Shown piece by piece: positions 20,012-28,721 of a stretch of 64,000 bases of DNA. Position numbers and translations under genes: made by a program. Position 1 is the first letter of the stretch, and each line of letters begins with the position of its first letter. The stretch comes from Haliscomenobacter sp. (GTDB lineage Bacteria > Bacteroidota > Bacteroidia > Chitinophagales > Saprospiraceae), in the NCBI GenBank assembly GCA_016713275.1, contig JADJPL010000003.1, forward strand, positions 1 to 64,000. Direction: 5' to 3'. The notes beneath the pieces were generated by a model that had not been told where the DNA came from, searched no databases, and saw nothing but the letters and a program-made list of their open reading frames with translations.

Positions 20012-21442
20012 GAAGTCGGCGCTGCCGGGCGTTCTCGGGAAAGCGATCACGTCGCGGATGTTGCTCATGCCGGTAATAAACTGCACCATGCGTTCAAAGC
20101 CGAGGCCAAAACCGGAATGCGGGGCGCCGCCGAACTTGCGGAGTTCGAGGTACCACCAAAGGTCTTCTTCGGGCACATGGGCTTCGTGCATACGTTCGAG
20201 GAGCTGGTCATAGCGTTCTTCCCGCTGCGAACCGCCGATCACTTCGCCGATACCAGGGAAGAGGACGTCCATCGCCGCCACGGTTTTCTGATCCTCGTTC
20301 AGGCGCATGTAAAACGCCTTGATCTCTTTGGGATAATTGCGCACGATGACGGGCTTCTGGAATTCTTTCTCTACCAGATAGCGCTCGTGTTCGGCCTGTA
20401 AGTCGCGGCCCCAATCGACCGGGAATTCAAATTGCCCTTTTTTATAGGGCTTGGATTGCTGAAGCAGTTGGACGGCATCGGTATAGGTGATTCGCTCAAA
20501 AGGGTTGTCGGTGACAAACCGGAGTTGTTCGATCAGCCCCATCGGCCGCCGTTTTTCTTTGGGCAGGTTCTTTTCTTCTTCCTGAAGGCGTTGATCCAGG
20601 GCTTCCAGATCGGCGTAGTTGTGGTCGATGACGTACTGGATCAGGTATTTACAGAATGCTTCGGCCAGGTCCATGTTGTCGTGGATGTCGTAAAAGGCCA
20701 TCTCCGGCTCGATCATCCAGAACTCGGCGAGGTGCCGGGGAGTATTGGAGTACTCCGCCCGGAACGTAGGGCCGAAGGTGTACACCTTGCCGAGGGCAAG
20801 CGCTCCGATCTCTGCCTGAAGCTGCCCTGAAACGGTCAGGTTGGTGGCCCGGCCAAAAAAATCAGCGGACCAATCGATCGGACCGGCCTCTGTCCTGGGC
20901 AGGTTCTCCGGATCGAGGGTCGTCACGCGGAACATTTCACCGGCTCCTTCCGCGTCGCTACCGGTGATAATCGGGGTATGGAGGTAGAAAAATCCGTTGT
21001 CGTTATAGAACTTGTGCACGGCAAAAGCGACCGAATGCCGGATCCGGAACACGGCGCCAAAGGTGTTGGTCCGCATGCGGAAGTGCGCTTTCTGGCGCAG
21101 GAATTCCACCGTTTGCCGTTTGGGCTGCAGCGGGTATTCGTCGAGATTGTTTTCTCCCAAAATGTCAATCTCCTGCGCGAGCAGTTCGATGTCCTGGCCT
21201 GCGCCCTGCGATGCGGAAAGGACGCCGGTAGCAGATAAACAAGCGTGGTATTTAATCTTCTTTACCAGTTCCTCGTCCAGTTGATCGGCTTCGATGACGA
21301 CCTGGAGGTTGCCGGGGCCGGAGCCGTCGTTGAGCGCAATGAAGCGGTTGTTACGGAAAGCGCGGACCCAGCCTTTGACCGTGATCGTTTGACCAATGGG
21401 CGACTGGGAAAGAACTTGTGCGATTTCGATGCGTTGGGCCAT
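20009..21442 (-). CDS. asnS: Asparaginyl-tRNA synthetase
   Basis: This class IIb aminoacyl-tRNA synthetase charges tRNA-Asn. The N-terminal OB-fold anticodon-binding domain is visible as GQTITVKGWVRAFRNNRFIA. Motif 2 is FRAEYSNTPRHLAEFWMIEPE, and motif 3 is GFGLGFERMVQFITGMSNIRD ending in PRTPGSADF. ATG at 21442 (MAQRIEIAQVLSQ) is preferred over an in-frame TTG at 21460; it yields 477 residues, normal for AsnRS. A well-formed promoter is seen 44-75 bp upstream. The gene ends inside palindromic element B. Confidence 0.95.
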   Translation of the reverse strand: MAQRIEIAQVLSQSPIGQTITVKGWVRAFRNNRFIALNDGSGPGNLQVVIEADQLDEELVKKIKYHACLSATGVLSASQGAGQDIELLAQEIDILGENNLDEYPLQPKRQTVEFLRQKAHFRMRTNTFGAVFRIRHSVAFAVHKFYNDNGFFYLHTPIITGSDAEGAGEMFRVTTLDPENLPRTEAGPIDWSADFFGRATNLTVSGQLQAEIGALALGKVYTFGPTFRAEYSNTPRHLAEFWMIEPEMAFYDIHDNMDLAEAFCKYLIQYVIDHNYADLEALDQRLQEEEKNLPKEKRRPMGLIEQLRFVTDNPFERITYTDAVQLLQQSKPYKKGQFEFPVDWGRDLQAEHERYLVEKEFQKPVIVRNYPKEIKAFYMRLNEDQKTVAAMDVLFPGIGEVIGGSQREERYDQLLERMHEAHVPEEDLWWYLELRKFGGAPHSGFGLGFERMVQFITGMSNIRDVIAFPRTPGSADF

Positions 21443-21485
21443 AAAAAGGCATTTATTCAATCTAGAGAATTTCGTTAAGACGGCC

Positions 21486-21517
21486 CGAAATTACAACCTG
21501 CTTCCCGGCAGACCAAA
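21486..21517 (-). promoter_or_regulatory. Promoter of asnS
   Basis: On the minus strand TTTG (21514-21517) is followed after exactly 20 bp by TAATTTCG (21486-21493). This is a near match to the Bacteroidota primary-sigma pattern TTTG-N19/20-TAnnTTTG and gives a 5' leader of roughly 35-40 nt before the ATG. Confidence 0.5.
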
Positions 21518-21539
21518 TTTTATCCTCCCGGTCGCGGGC

Positions 21540-22442
21540 TTATTTTTTTAATTCAAGGTAAGCCGCGCTGATGCTGCGCTCAATTCCCTGCCCGGTCCAC
21601 GCTTCGGCGCCAGGGATCAGCTTGGTTTTGGCGAGGAGGTCTTTTTCGGCTACGCCTTCTTTGACCGCTTTTTTGACATAGGCGAACATCTTACTCAGGT
21701 AGTTTTGCATAGCCGCCAGGTCGTCTTTGGTACCCGTCACGGGGTATTTTTCACCGGCGTGGCCAAAAATGAACAGGGTGTCTTTGTCGTAATGCTTCCG
21801 GATCTGCTGAAGCGCCTCGATCCAGTTTTCAATGGAGGCGCCTGCGGTTTTGTCGATAAACGGGAACCGGCGGTTGAACATTAAATCGCCCATATGGGCC
21901 ACGTTGGCATTTTCGAAGTGGATCACTGCGTCGCCATTGGTGTGGCCTGGTCCAAAGTAGGTCGCGGTAACGGTCTCGGGACCGATTTTCTGACTCCAGG
22001 TTTGGTCGAACGTCGTGTCGGGATACAGTTGCTGGGCTTCCGTTTTGCGAGCCACCGCCACGGTTTCCTGGTTTTTCTTTGAGTTGGCGTGCGCCACCAC
22101 CTTGTCCACGATGCCTTTAAAGGCGATATTCCCTCCGGTGTGGTCGCCATGGTGGTGGGTGTTGATGAGCAGGTCGATACGCCGTTGTGATTTTTCCCGG
22201 ATGCGCTCAATCAGATGCTTGGCCTGTTCGGGGAATTGGGAATCGACGACCACGATCGCCTCTTCGTGGATATACCAGCCGATGGTACCTCCGCTTTCGG
22301 TGTAAAAGCCGGTATTCCCGCGCAAAGGCTCCAGTTGGCCAGGGGCGGCGTTGAGCAGAGCCGACAGCCATTTGTAGTTGGGCAACGCCAGGATACCCGC
22401 TGCAAAAGCGCTTTTCTGGATAAAGGTTCTTCGGTTTTCCAT
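21540..22442 (-). CDS. MBL-fold metallo-hydrolase with Tat-like signal
   Basis: The N-terminus (NRRTFIQKSAFAAGILALP) looks like a twin-arginine export signal. The metallo-beta-lactamase metal site is clear in NTHHHGDHTGG (HxHxDH), with later histidines in GPGHTNGDAV and FIFGHAGEKYP. At 300 residues it resembles periplasmic MBL hydrolases (quinoprotein relay-like or subclass B-like proteins) common in Bacteroidota. The substrate cannot be named from sequence, and a role as a true beta-lactamase is not supported. It lies 24 bp downstream of the DCC-family gene on the same strand. Confidence 0.8.
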   Translation of the reverse strand: MENRRTFIQKSAFAAGILALPNYKWLSALLNAAPGQLEPLRGNTGFYTESGGTIGWYIHEEAIVVVDSQFPEQAKHLIERIREKSQRRIDLLINTHHHGDHTGGNIAFKGIVDKVVAHANSKKNQETVAVARKTEAQQLYPDTTFDQTWSQKIGPETVTATYFGPGHTNGDAVIHFENANVAHMGDLMFNRRFPFIDKTAGASIENWIEALQQIRKHYDKDTLFIFGHAGEKYPVTGTKDDLAAMQNYLSKMFAYVKKAVKEGVAEKDLLAKTKLIPGAEAWTGQGIERSISAAYLELKK

Positions 22443-22466
22443 GCTTAACGGATTAAAGGTGGAAGA

Positions 22467-22880
22467 TTATAAAAATCGTTCTTTTAGCTCCGGAGAGGGA
22501 ATCATGCATTGGTCCTTTTTCCCAAACCACCGGTACCGGTTATGAGCAATCCAGGTGTAGATGCGGTCTCTCCATGTTTTGGGAACAACCTTGAACGCAT
22601 ACAACAACGCCCAGCCCCCGCCCAGCAAGCGGGCAATTTCCAGCACGGCATCGGAGTGGATAAAAACCGTTTGGTCTTTGATCAGCACGACGCTGTCCAG
22701 TGGAGGGCCTTGATAAGCGGCAGCTTGGAGCAGTTGCTGCCCAATCTCCGACTGCAGGGAAGCAAACCGGAAAACCTGCTTCCGGTCGGCGCGGAGGATA
22801 AACTGTACCGTTCCATTGCACAGGTTGCACACGCCGTCGAAGAGGAGAATAGGGCCGGTTGGATTCGGTAGTGGCTTCAT
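22467..22880 (-). CDS. DCC-family thiol-disulfide oxidoreductase (DUF393)
   Basis: The 137-residue protein begins with LLFDGVCNLCNGTVQFILRAD, the defining D-x-x-C-x-x-C thioredoxin-like motif of DUF393. Hydrophobic residues follow in the pattern usual for the family. The physiological partner is unknown; members are assumed to handle thiol redox. It lies 42 bp downstream of radA and 24 bp upstream of the MBL hydrolase, so the three may be co-transcribed. Confidence 0.85.
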   Translation of the reverse strand: MKPLPNPTGPILLFDGVCNLCNGTVQFILRADRKQVFRFASLQSEIGQQLLQAAAYQGPPLDSVVLIKDQTVFIHSDAVLEIARLLGGGWALLYAFKVVPKTWRDRIYTWIAHNRYRWFGKKDQCMIPSPELKERFL

Positions 22881-22922
22881 ATACCCTTGAAACAGGTCAG
22901 CGAAAAGAAGGTTGCAGAGCGG

Positions 22923-24304
22923 TTAGACGAACAGGGCGGTGTACAATTCTTCGATGCGCGCCAAGGCATGTATCCGGATGCCGTATCGGCTGGTATCCAG
23001 TCCTTTGATGTTGTATTTGGAGAGGTAAATGGCTTTAAAACCCAGCCGGTCGGCTTCCTGAATGCGCTGTTCGATGCGGTTGACCGCCCGGATCTCTCCG
23101 GAAAGCCCGACTTCTCCGGCAAAACAGATATTGGCCGGAACGGCCACGTCTTCCAGGGAAGAAATCAGGGCGCACACGATCGCCAGATCGATGGCCGGAT
23201 CGTCGACCCGGATGCCACCGGCAATATTCAGGAAGACGTCGTTCATGGCCATAGGGAAACCGCCGCGCTTTTCCAGCACGGCAAGCAGCATGCTCAGGCG
23301 GCGCAGGTCAAACCCCGTAGCCGACCGCTGCGGGGTGCCGTAAACGGCTTTGCTCACCAGGGCCTGGGTTTCGATCAGCATGGGCCGAAGGCCCTCGATA
23401 GTGGCGCCGATGGCGCTGCCGCTGAGTTCTTCCTCTTTTTGGGAGAGCAGCAGTTCGGAGGGGTTGCTGACCTCGCGAAGCCCAACGGCCTGCATTTCGT
23501 AAATTCCCAATTCGTCGGTAGAGCCGAAGCGGTTTTTCAAGGTGCGCAAGATGCGGTAGGCGTAATTCTGGTCGCCTTCGAACTGAAGGACGGCGTCGAC
23601 GATGTGTTCCAGGAGCTTAGGGCCGGCGATGGCGCCGTCTTTGGTGATGTGTCCGATAATGAAGACCGGAACGTTGCTGGTCTTGGCAAAGCGCTGCAAT
23701 TCCCCGGCGCATTCCCTTACCTGGGAGATGCTCCCCGGCATGGAATCGATGTAGGGGACGAAAAGGGTTTGAATCGAATCAATCACCACGAGATCGGGCT
23801 GGAGTTCTTCGGCCAGAACGAGTACCCGGGACGCGTTGGTTTCTGTGAGAATAAAACAGTTGGCGCCTGCGAGCCCAAGGCGCTCGGCGCGCATTTTGAT
23901 CTGCTCTTCGCTTTCTTCTCCGGATACGTAAAGCACCTTTGCTTTAAGGGAAAGGGCCATTTGAAGCAACAAGGTGGATTTTCCAATACCCGGCTGCCCC
24001 CCGATCAGGACCATGGACCCGCTGACGATGCCGCCCCCAATACCCGGTTGAGTTCCTGATCTGCAGTGACCAGCCGCCGGGTGACGCCGGTAGCGATTTC
24101 GCCCAACGGCACCGGTTTGGGGCCGGTTCCAGGTTTTAGCGAGGCATTTGCCCGGGCGGGGCGCATCGTTTCCGGCGTATCGTCCCGGAAAATCACCTCT
24201 TCCTGGTAGGTATTCCACTGCTCGCAGGCGGGGCACTTACCTATCCATTTGGGGGCCGTGGCCCCGCACTCCGAACAAATGAAGATCTTTTTTACTTTAG
24301 CCAA
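22923..24304 (-). CDS. radA: DNA repair protein RadA (frameshifted)
   Basis: RadA/Sms is a RecA-like branch-migration ATPase. The N-terminal zinc finger is FICSECGATAPKWIGKCPAC. The frame is lost after ELNRVLG, at a run of five C on the + strand (24034-24038); six would restore LNRVLGGGIVSGSMVLIGG. The rest shows Walker A GGQPGIGKSTLLLQ, the RadA-specific KNRFGSTDELGIYEM motif and the C-terminal Lon-like domain. Corrected length is 460 residues, normal. The start codon is TTG (24302-24304), and an upstream in-frame stop excludes an earlier ATG. The break in such a conserved gene is probably a sequencing error. Confidence 0.9.
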
Positions 24305-24324
24305 GAGGCTTTCGGTTTAAGCGC

Positions 24325-25080
24325 TTACTCCCTCAGGCGGGAAAGCAGGCGAAGGATTTCCAGGTAGATCCAAACGAGCGTAACCATCAGGCCCATAGCG
24401 GAAAACCATTCCATATAAGCCGGCGCGCCATATTGTTCGCCCATTTTGAAGTTGTCGAAATCGAGCAGCAGGTTGAGGCAGGCGATAGCCAGAATGACTG
24501 CGCTGATCCCCAGGCCAATCGGGCCGCCCTGGTGCAGGTAAGGCATCGTAATGCCAAACAGGTTGAGAACCAGGCTGAGAATATAAACCAGCGCAATGGC
24601 CCCGGTAGCCATGACGAGCATGGTCCGGAACCGGCCCGTCACCTTGATGATCCCGGACTGGTAAATGAACAGCATAGCAAACAAAGCGGCAATCGTCAGC
24701 GAAAACGCCTGGAATACGATGCCTGCAAACTGAGCCGCATACACAAAAGAAACAGCTCCCAGAAACAGGCCTTCCAAAGCGGCGTACACCGGCGCCAGGG
24801 TAGGGGAGAGCTGGGGCCGGAACGACATGACCATCACCAGCACGAACCCTCCAATCGCCCCACCCCAAACCATCAACGGGCTTGGCATGGAAAAGCCGAT
24901 AGCGGCGGTGAACAACAGAATAGCGGCAAGAATAAACGATTTGGTGATCGCTCCGCGGACGGTCATCCGCTCTGAAGCGACGGAAGTCATCCCCGCGTCC
25001 AGCACTTCCTGTGAAGCGGTCCGGTAAATCGATTCCCTCATGACCGGGTTCCCGGACTGAAATAAACTGCGTCTAGCCAT
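24325..25080 (-). CDS. Bax inhibitor-1/YccA-family membrane protein
   Basis: The 251-residue protein has about seven hydrophobic segments starting at SFILAAILLFTAAIGF. The sequence GAISFVYA-like helix pattern and the polar C-terminus match the YccA/BI-1 group (UPF0005, BAX inhibitor-1 fold). Family members act as pH-sensitive calcium-leak channels or modulate FtsH; the role here is unknown. It is transcribed toward radA with 20 bp between them. Confidence 0.85.
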   Translation of the reverse strand: MARRSLFQSGNPVMRESIYRTASQEVLDAGMTSVASERMTVRGAITKSFILAAILLFTAAIGFSMPSPLMVWGGAIGGFVLVMVMSFRPQLSPTLAPVYAALEGLFLGAVSFVYAAQFAGIVFQAFSLTIAALFAMLFIYQSGIIKVTGRFRTMLVMATGAIALVYILSLVLNLFGITMPYLHQGGPIGLGISAVILAIACLNLLLDFDNFKMGEQYGAPAYMEWFSAMGLMVTLVWIYLEILRLLSRLRE

Positions 25081-25273
25081 GGTGTTGGTATTCAGTTATT
25101 TAAGTTGAATGATAAAAAAGATACAAGAGCTGTTCCAATCAGGCAAGTATAGCCAAAATTGGGCGGATTTCGAATTTTTCCTCCCGAAAACCTCCAGATT
25201 TTGGACTAAGGGCGACGGAACGTTTTTTCCGATCTATTTTTTCGTCCGTATAAAATACATCTTTCATCAACAA

Positions 25274-26188
25274 TTAGTTTCCCTTTTTCTTTCCCCAGTT
25301 AAAAAAGAACACGTCGGGCCGGTTGTAATGCCCGGCGGCGTCAAAATCCAGGCGTGCCCGGAGGATATCCTCCGGATCTAAGGCGGCAACCAGCATGCCT
25401 TCTTGGTCCCAAAGGGGACCGGCCAGGACCTCGCCAAGAGGGGAAATGATGGCGCTGCCTCCTCTGGACAGCACCTCCGGCTGATCCCGAAGTTCGTTCA
25501 GGAAGGTTTCCGGGTACATGTCTTTGCGGACAAATTGGTTGCAACTCAGCACAAAACACCTCCCCTCACAGGCAATGTGCCGGATCGTGGATTGCCAGCT
25601 TTCGCGCTGATCTGCCGTGGGCGCGAGGTAGAGGTGGATATCCTGGGCGTAAAGGGCCATTCGGGCGAGGGGCATATAATTTTCCCAGCAGATCAGCCCT
25701 CCAACCCGCCCCAAAGGCGTAGACAGCACCTCGAGGTCGTCGCCTTGCCCTTCTCCCCAAATAATCCGTTCGGCGGCTGTCGGCTTTAATTTGCGGTGCC
25801 GGTGAAGCAATCGACCGGAAGGATCGAAGTATAACAGGGTGCAATACAGCGTTCCGCCGCTTTCTCCTATCTCGGTCACCCCAATGGCCAGAAAAAGCTG
25901 ATTTTCCCGGGCGATCTGCCCAAGCCGTTCCGTCGCCGGCCCCGGCACGCGAACGGAATTTTGGAAGTACGTCAGCCAATCCTCCCGCCCTTTGGGCGTC
26001 CGGCTGCCGACCACGCTTCCAAACCCCAGCCCTCTGGGATAGGCGGGGAGGAAAGCTTCCGGGAACAACGCAAGCTGAGCGCCCTCCGAAGCGGCCTGGC
26101 CCGCCCAATAGGCTACTTTGTCCAGACTGTCTTCGAGATCAAATAAGGCTGGCGCCGCCTGAACGACGGCTACGGGGATTAAACTCAT
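25274..26188 (-). CDS. Carbon-nitrogen hydrolase (nitrilase-type)
   Basis: The catalytic triad of the nitrilase superfamily is seen in order: Glu in LFPEAFLPAYP, Lys in HRKLKPTAAER and Cys in GGLICWENYMPLARM. The motif CWENYMP, together with the YPRG loop, is typical of true nitrilases that hydrolyse nitriles to carboxylic acids, rather than of amidases. The 304-residue length is normal. It follows a repeat cassette downstream of the amidohydrolase gene on the same strand. The natural substrate is unknown. Confidence 0.85.
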   Translation of the reverse strand: MSLIPVAVVQAAPALFDLEDSLDKVAYWAGQAASEGAQLALFPEAFLPAYPRGLGFGSVVGSRTPKGREDWLTYFQNSVRVPGPATERLGQIARENQLFLAIGVTEIGESGGTLYCTLLYFDPSGRLLHRHRKLKPTAAERIIWGEGQGDDLEVLSTPLGRVGGLICWENYMPLARMALYAQDIHLYLAPTADQRESWQSTIRHIACEGRCFVLSCNQFVRKDMYPETFLNELRDQPEVLSRGGSAIISPLGEVLAGPLWDQEGMLVAALDPEDILRARLDFDAAGHYNRPDVFFFNWGKKKGN

Positions 26189-26207
26189 CGATGTGGTTGT
26201 TTTTAGG

Positions 26208-26353
26208 GAGCAGAGAGCAGAGAGCAGAGAGCAGGGATTAGGGAGCAGGGACTACCAAACCAGCGAGAGGCTCGATTTTGTTCGCAGGAATCCTCAGATT
26301 CCTCGCGGAACTATTCGCCGGTCCCCCGACCGGCGTCCCCCTGCTCCCTAATC
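26208..26353. repeat. Intergenic repeat cassette 1 (tandem arms around small hairpins)
   Basis: The left part has GAGCAGA heptamers followed by GGATTAGGGAGCAGGG. The right arm CCCTGCTCCCTAATCC is its exact inverted complement. Between them lie the hairpins AGGAATC-ctca-GATTCCT and GCCGGTC-ccc-GACCGGC, part of a 58-bp module (26280-26337) that recurs at 56431-56488. The stop codon of the amidohydrolase (26348-26350) lies inside the right arm. Confidence 0.75.
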
Positions 26354-27640
26354 CTCAAGCCCCCCTCGCGGGCCGCCTCGTGCTCCGTGTATTTTCCCAT
26401 CTTTCATAACCCATTTGACGTTTTTCAGTGCCAAAATATCCGTTTCCGGGTTGCCGTCAACGGCGACGAGGTCGGCGAGGTATCCGGGGCGGACAAAGCC
26501 CAGTTGATGGTGGAGGTGAAAGATCGTAGCGTTACCCGACGTTACGGCTTTCAGCACGTCGAGCGGAGGCATGCCGAATTCCACCATGAGTTCGAGTTCC
26601 CAGGCGTTGGCGCCGTGGGCGAAGACGCCCACATCGCCTCCGGCGACGATGGGAACGCCTTTGTCCAGGGCGTATTTAAAGCTCGTCCTTTTTTCCCGGA
26701 TGCGTTCGGGCTCGGGCTCGGCGCCTTTTTTCCACCCGCGGTATTGGGAGATAGCGGTACCGGCAGCGATAGTAGGGCAAAGGGCGACGCCGCGTTCCGC
26801 CATCAGGGCGAACACCTCCGGCGTTCCGCCGTCGCCGTGTTCGATGGTTTCGACGCCGGCGAGGACGGCTCTACGCATGCCTTCCGGAGTAGCAGCGTGG
26901 GCGACTACCGCCCGGCCGCTGCTGCGTGCTGTTTCGACAATAAGGCGGAGCTCTTCTTCCGAGAAGGTAGGCCGGGCCTCCCCGTTTAGCCCCCAGCGGT
27001 AGTCGGCATATACCTTGATCAGATCTACGCCTTTCCCGATTTGGGTCCGCACCGTTCGGATCAGGTCATCCCAGCCGTCGGCCTGATCGGCCCCCTGGGG
27101 CACATCGACATGGCTGGCAAACCCCTTGGGCCCGTAGCTTCCTGAAGCGACGATAGCCGGCCCGGCGACCAGCATTCTCGGCCCGGGGATGATCCCTTTT
27201 TCAATAGCCGCTTTGATCCCCATGTCGGCGTACCCTGCGCCTTCGGTACCCAGATCCCGGACGGTGGTGAAACCGGCTTCCAGGGTTTGCCTGGCATGCA
27301 CCGAAGCCCGGACGACCCGCTCCGCTTCGGATTCAACCAGCACCTGATCGTTCCAGGTGGTCTCGTTGTAGGGGTGGAGCAAAAGATGGGAATGGCCTTC
27401 GATCATTCCTGGTAGCAGGGTCATCCCTTTCATTTCAATGACGGTTGCCTGGGCAGGGGATGCGGTCTGGCCTGCGGGGCCAACGCTTTTGATGCGGTTG
27501 TTTTCCACCACAACGACCCAATTGGAATGCATCTCGGTCCCGTCGAAGACCCGGGCAGGCTTCAGCGTGTAGAGGCTTTGCGCGCAAAGAGGCCACAGAG
27601 GCGCCAGGAGCGCGAGACAAAAGAAGAAACGCATCGGCAT
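26348..27640 (-). CDS. Amidohydrolase-family protein (imidazolonepropionase-like), secreted
   Basis: A Sec signal peptide (to LCAQS) is followed by a metal-dependent TIM-barrel hydrolase. Metal ligands are visible in EGHSHLL (HxH), LIKVYADYRW (bridging Lys), VVAHAATPEG and ETIEHGDGG (His) and VAGGDVGVFAHG (Asp). The 430 residues match the periplasmic prolidase/imidazolonepropionase-like group of amidohydrolases, whose substrates vary and are not predictable here. It starts 4 bp after the aminotransferase gene, so the two are probably in one operon. The last residues are encoded by the neighbouring repeat cassette. Confidence 0.85.
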   Translation of the reverse strand: MPMRFFFCLALLAPLWPLCAQSLYTLKPARVFDGTEMHSNWVVVVENNRIKSVGPAGQTASPAQATVIEMKGMTLLPGMIEGHSHLLLHPYNETTWNDQVLVESEAERVVRASVHARQTLEAGFTTVRDLGTEGAGYADMGIKAAIEKGIIPGPRMLVAGPAIVASGSYGPKGFASHVDVPQGADQADGWDDLIRTVRTQIGKGVDLIKVYADYRWGLNGEARPTFSEEELRLIVETARSSGRAVVAHAATPEGMRRAVLAGVETIEHGDGGTPEVFALMAERGVALCPTIAAGTAISQYRGWKKGAEPEPERIREKRTSFKYALDKGVPIVAGGDVGVFAHGANAWELELMVEFGMPPLDVLKAVTSGNATIFHLHHQLGFVRPGYLADLVAVDGNPETDILALKNVKWVMKDGKIHGARGGPRGGLED

Positions 27641-27644
27641 GGTA

Positions 27645-28520
27645 TTAGACTTCCATTAATGGCTGGGCTTTCCGCGATTGTTCTTCGAGGTATGCTTCGA
27701 CATGGGCAATAAAATCGCGATAAAGCTGAGCGGCTACCGGGCCGGATTTCCCATCCCCAACCACCTGGTCGCCGACCTGTACGACCGGAAGGACGCCCTT
27801 GATGGTGCTGGTGAAAAAGGCTTCCCGCGCTTCTGCTACCTCCGAAATATGGACATCCCGCTCTTCCACCTGGTATCGTTTTCCCGCCAGATGCAGGATC
27901 TGCTTGCGGGTGACGCCCAGGAGCACCTTGGTACCCGGAGTCACAACGCGTTGGCCGTCGAGTACGAGGAAAAAGTTGGAACGCGCCGATTCCCGGATCC
28001 ACTCCCCGTTCTCCACGAAAAGCAAATCGTCGAAGCCGCGCCGTTGGAGTTCGGGAAGCAGGCTGATGCCAGTGACGTAGTTGGTGGTTTTTACCTCCGG
28101 GATTTCGCGCAGGAAGGTATGGGTCATCAGTTTGATTCCCTGGGAGCTCTGCCAGGTCTTCGCGGGGAGCGGCGATTGGAGGATTAGTACGTTCGGCTCG
28201 GCGGGGGTGTAGCCGTCGGGGGAATACCCTCCGGTCAGCAGGAGCCGGATTCCCCCTTCCTCCTGCCCGTTGTGCTCGATCAGTTGAAGGATTTGACGGG
28301 CAAAGCCGGCTTTGCTGAAAGGGACTGCCATATGCAGCAACTCGGCGGATCGGTAAAACCGGTCGAGGTAATCATCCAGAAACAACGGATGGCCCTGCCG
28401 GAAGAGAAAAAAGTCGAAGATGGCAAACCCCCGGATGACAGACAGGTCGGAGACCTTCAGGCTGGCTTCGCCGGCAGGAACGAGGTGACCATTAATGTTG
28501 GAATAATTGATCATTGTCAT
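27645..28520 (-). CDS. Class IV aminotransferase (PLP-dependent; D-amino-acid or branched-chain type)
   Basis: The fold-type IV signature is present: the PLP lysine is probably the one in EVKTTNYVTG, and the cofactor-binding ESARSNFFLVLDG motif follows. The 291 residues suit D-amino-acid transaminase, 4-amino-4-deoxychorismate lyase or a branched-chain aminotransferase; sequence alone does not separate these. The first two ATGs (28520 and 28514) are both possible. It heads an apparent operon with the amidohydrolase. Confidence 0.8.
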   Translation of the reverse strand: MTMINYSNINGHLVPAGEASLKVSDLSVIRGFAIFDFFLFRQGHPLFLDDYLDRFYRSAELLHMAVPFSKAGFARQILQLIEHNGQEEGGIRLLLTGGYSPDGYTPAEPNVLILQSPLPAKTWQSSQGIKLMTHTFLREIPEVKTTNYVTGISLLPELQRRGFDDLLFVENGEWIRESARSNFFLVLDGQRVVTPGTKVLLGVTRKQILHLAGKRYQVEERDVHISEVAEAREAFFTSTIKGVLPVVQVGDQVVGDGKSGPVAAQLYRDFIAHVEAYLEEQSRKAQPLMEV

Positions 28521-28721
28521 TGTTTATAAGTACAACAGTCTGAGAATACTTACAAAAAACAGATTTTTAAAAAGAGAAAAAAATCCTGGCATGTTAAGCC
28601 CTCCATTTTTTTGCGCAATAGCCGAAAAATAGTAAATTCCATCACTTTTGTCTATACTATCTCGCAGAATCGCACATGGGCGGGCTGTGAGGAGATCATT
28701 CACTGCAAAATTGTATGACAT

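Noticed and set aside
22887..24059. Plus-strand frame of 390 codons opposite radA
   Set aside because: Antisense to radA; no motif of its own.
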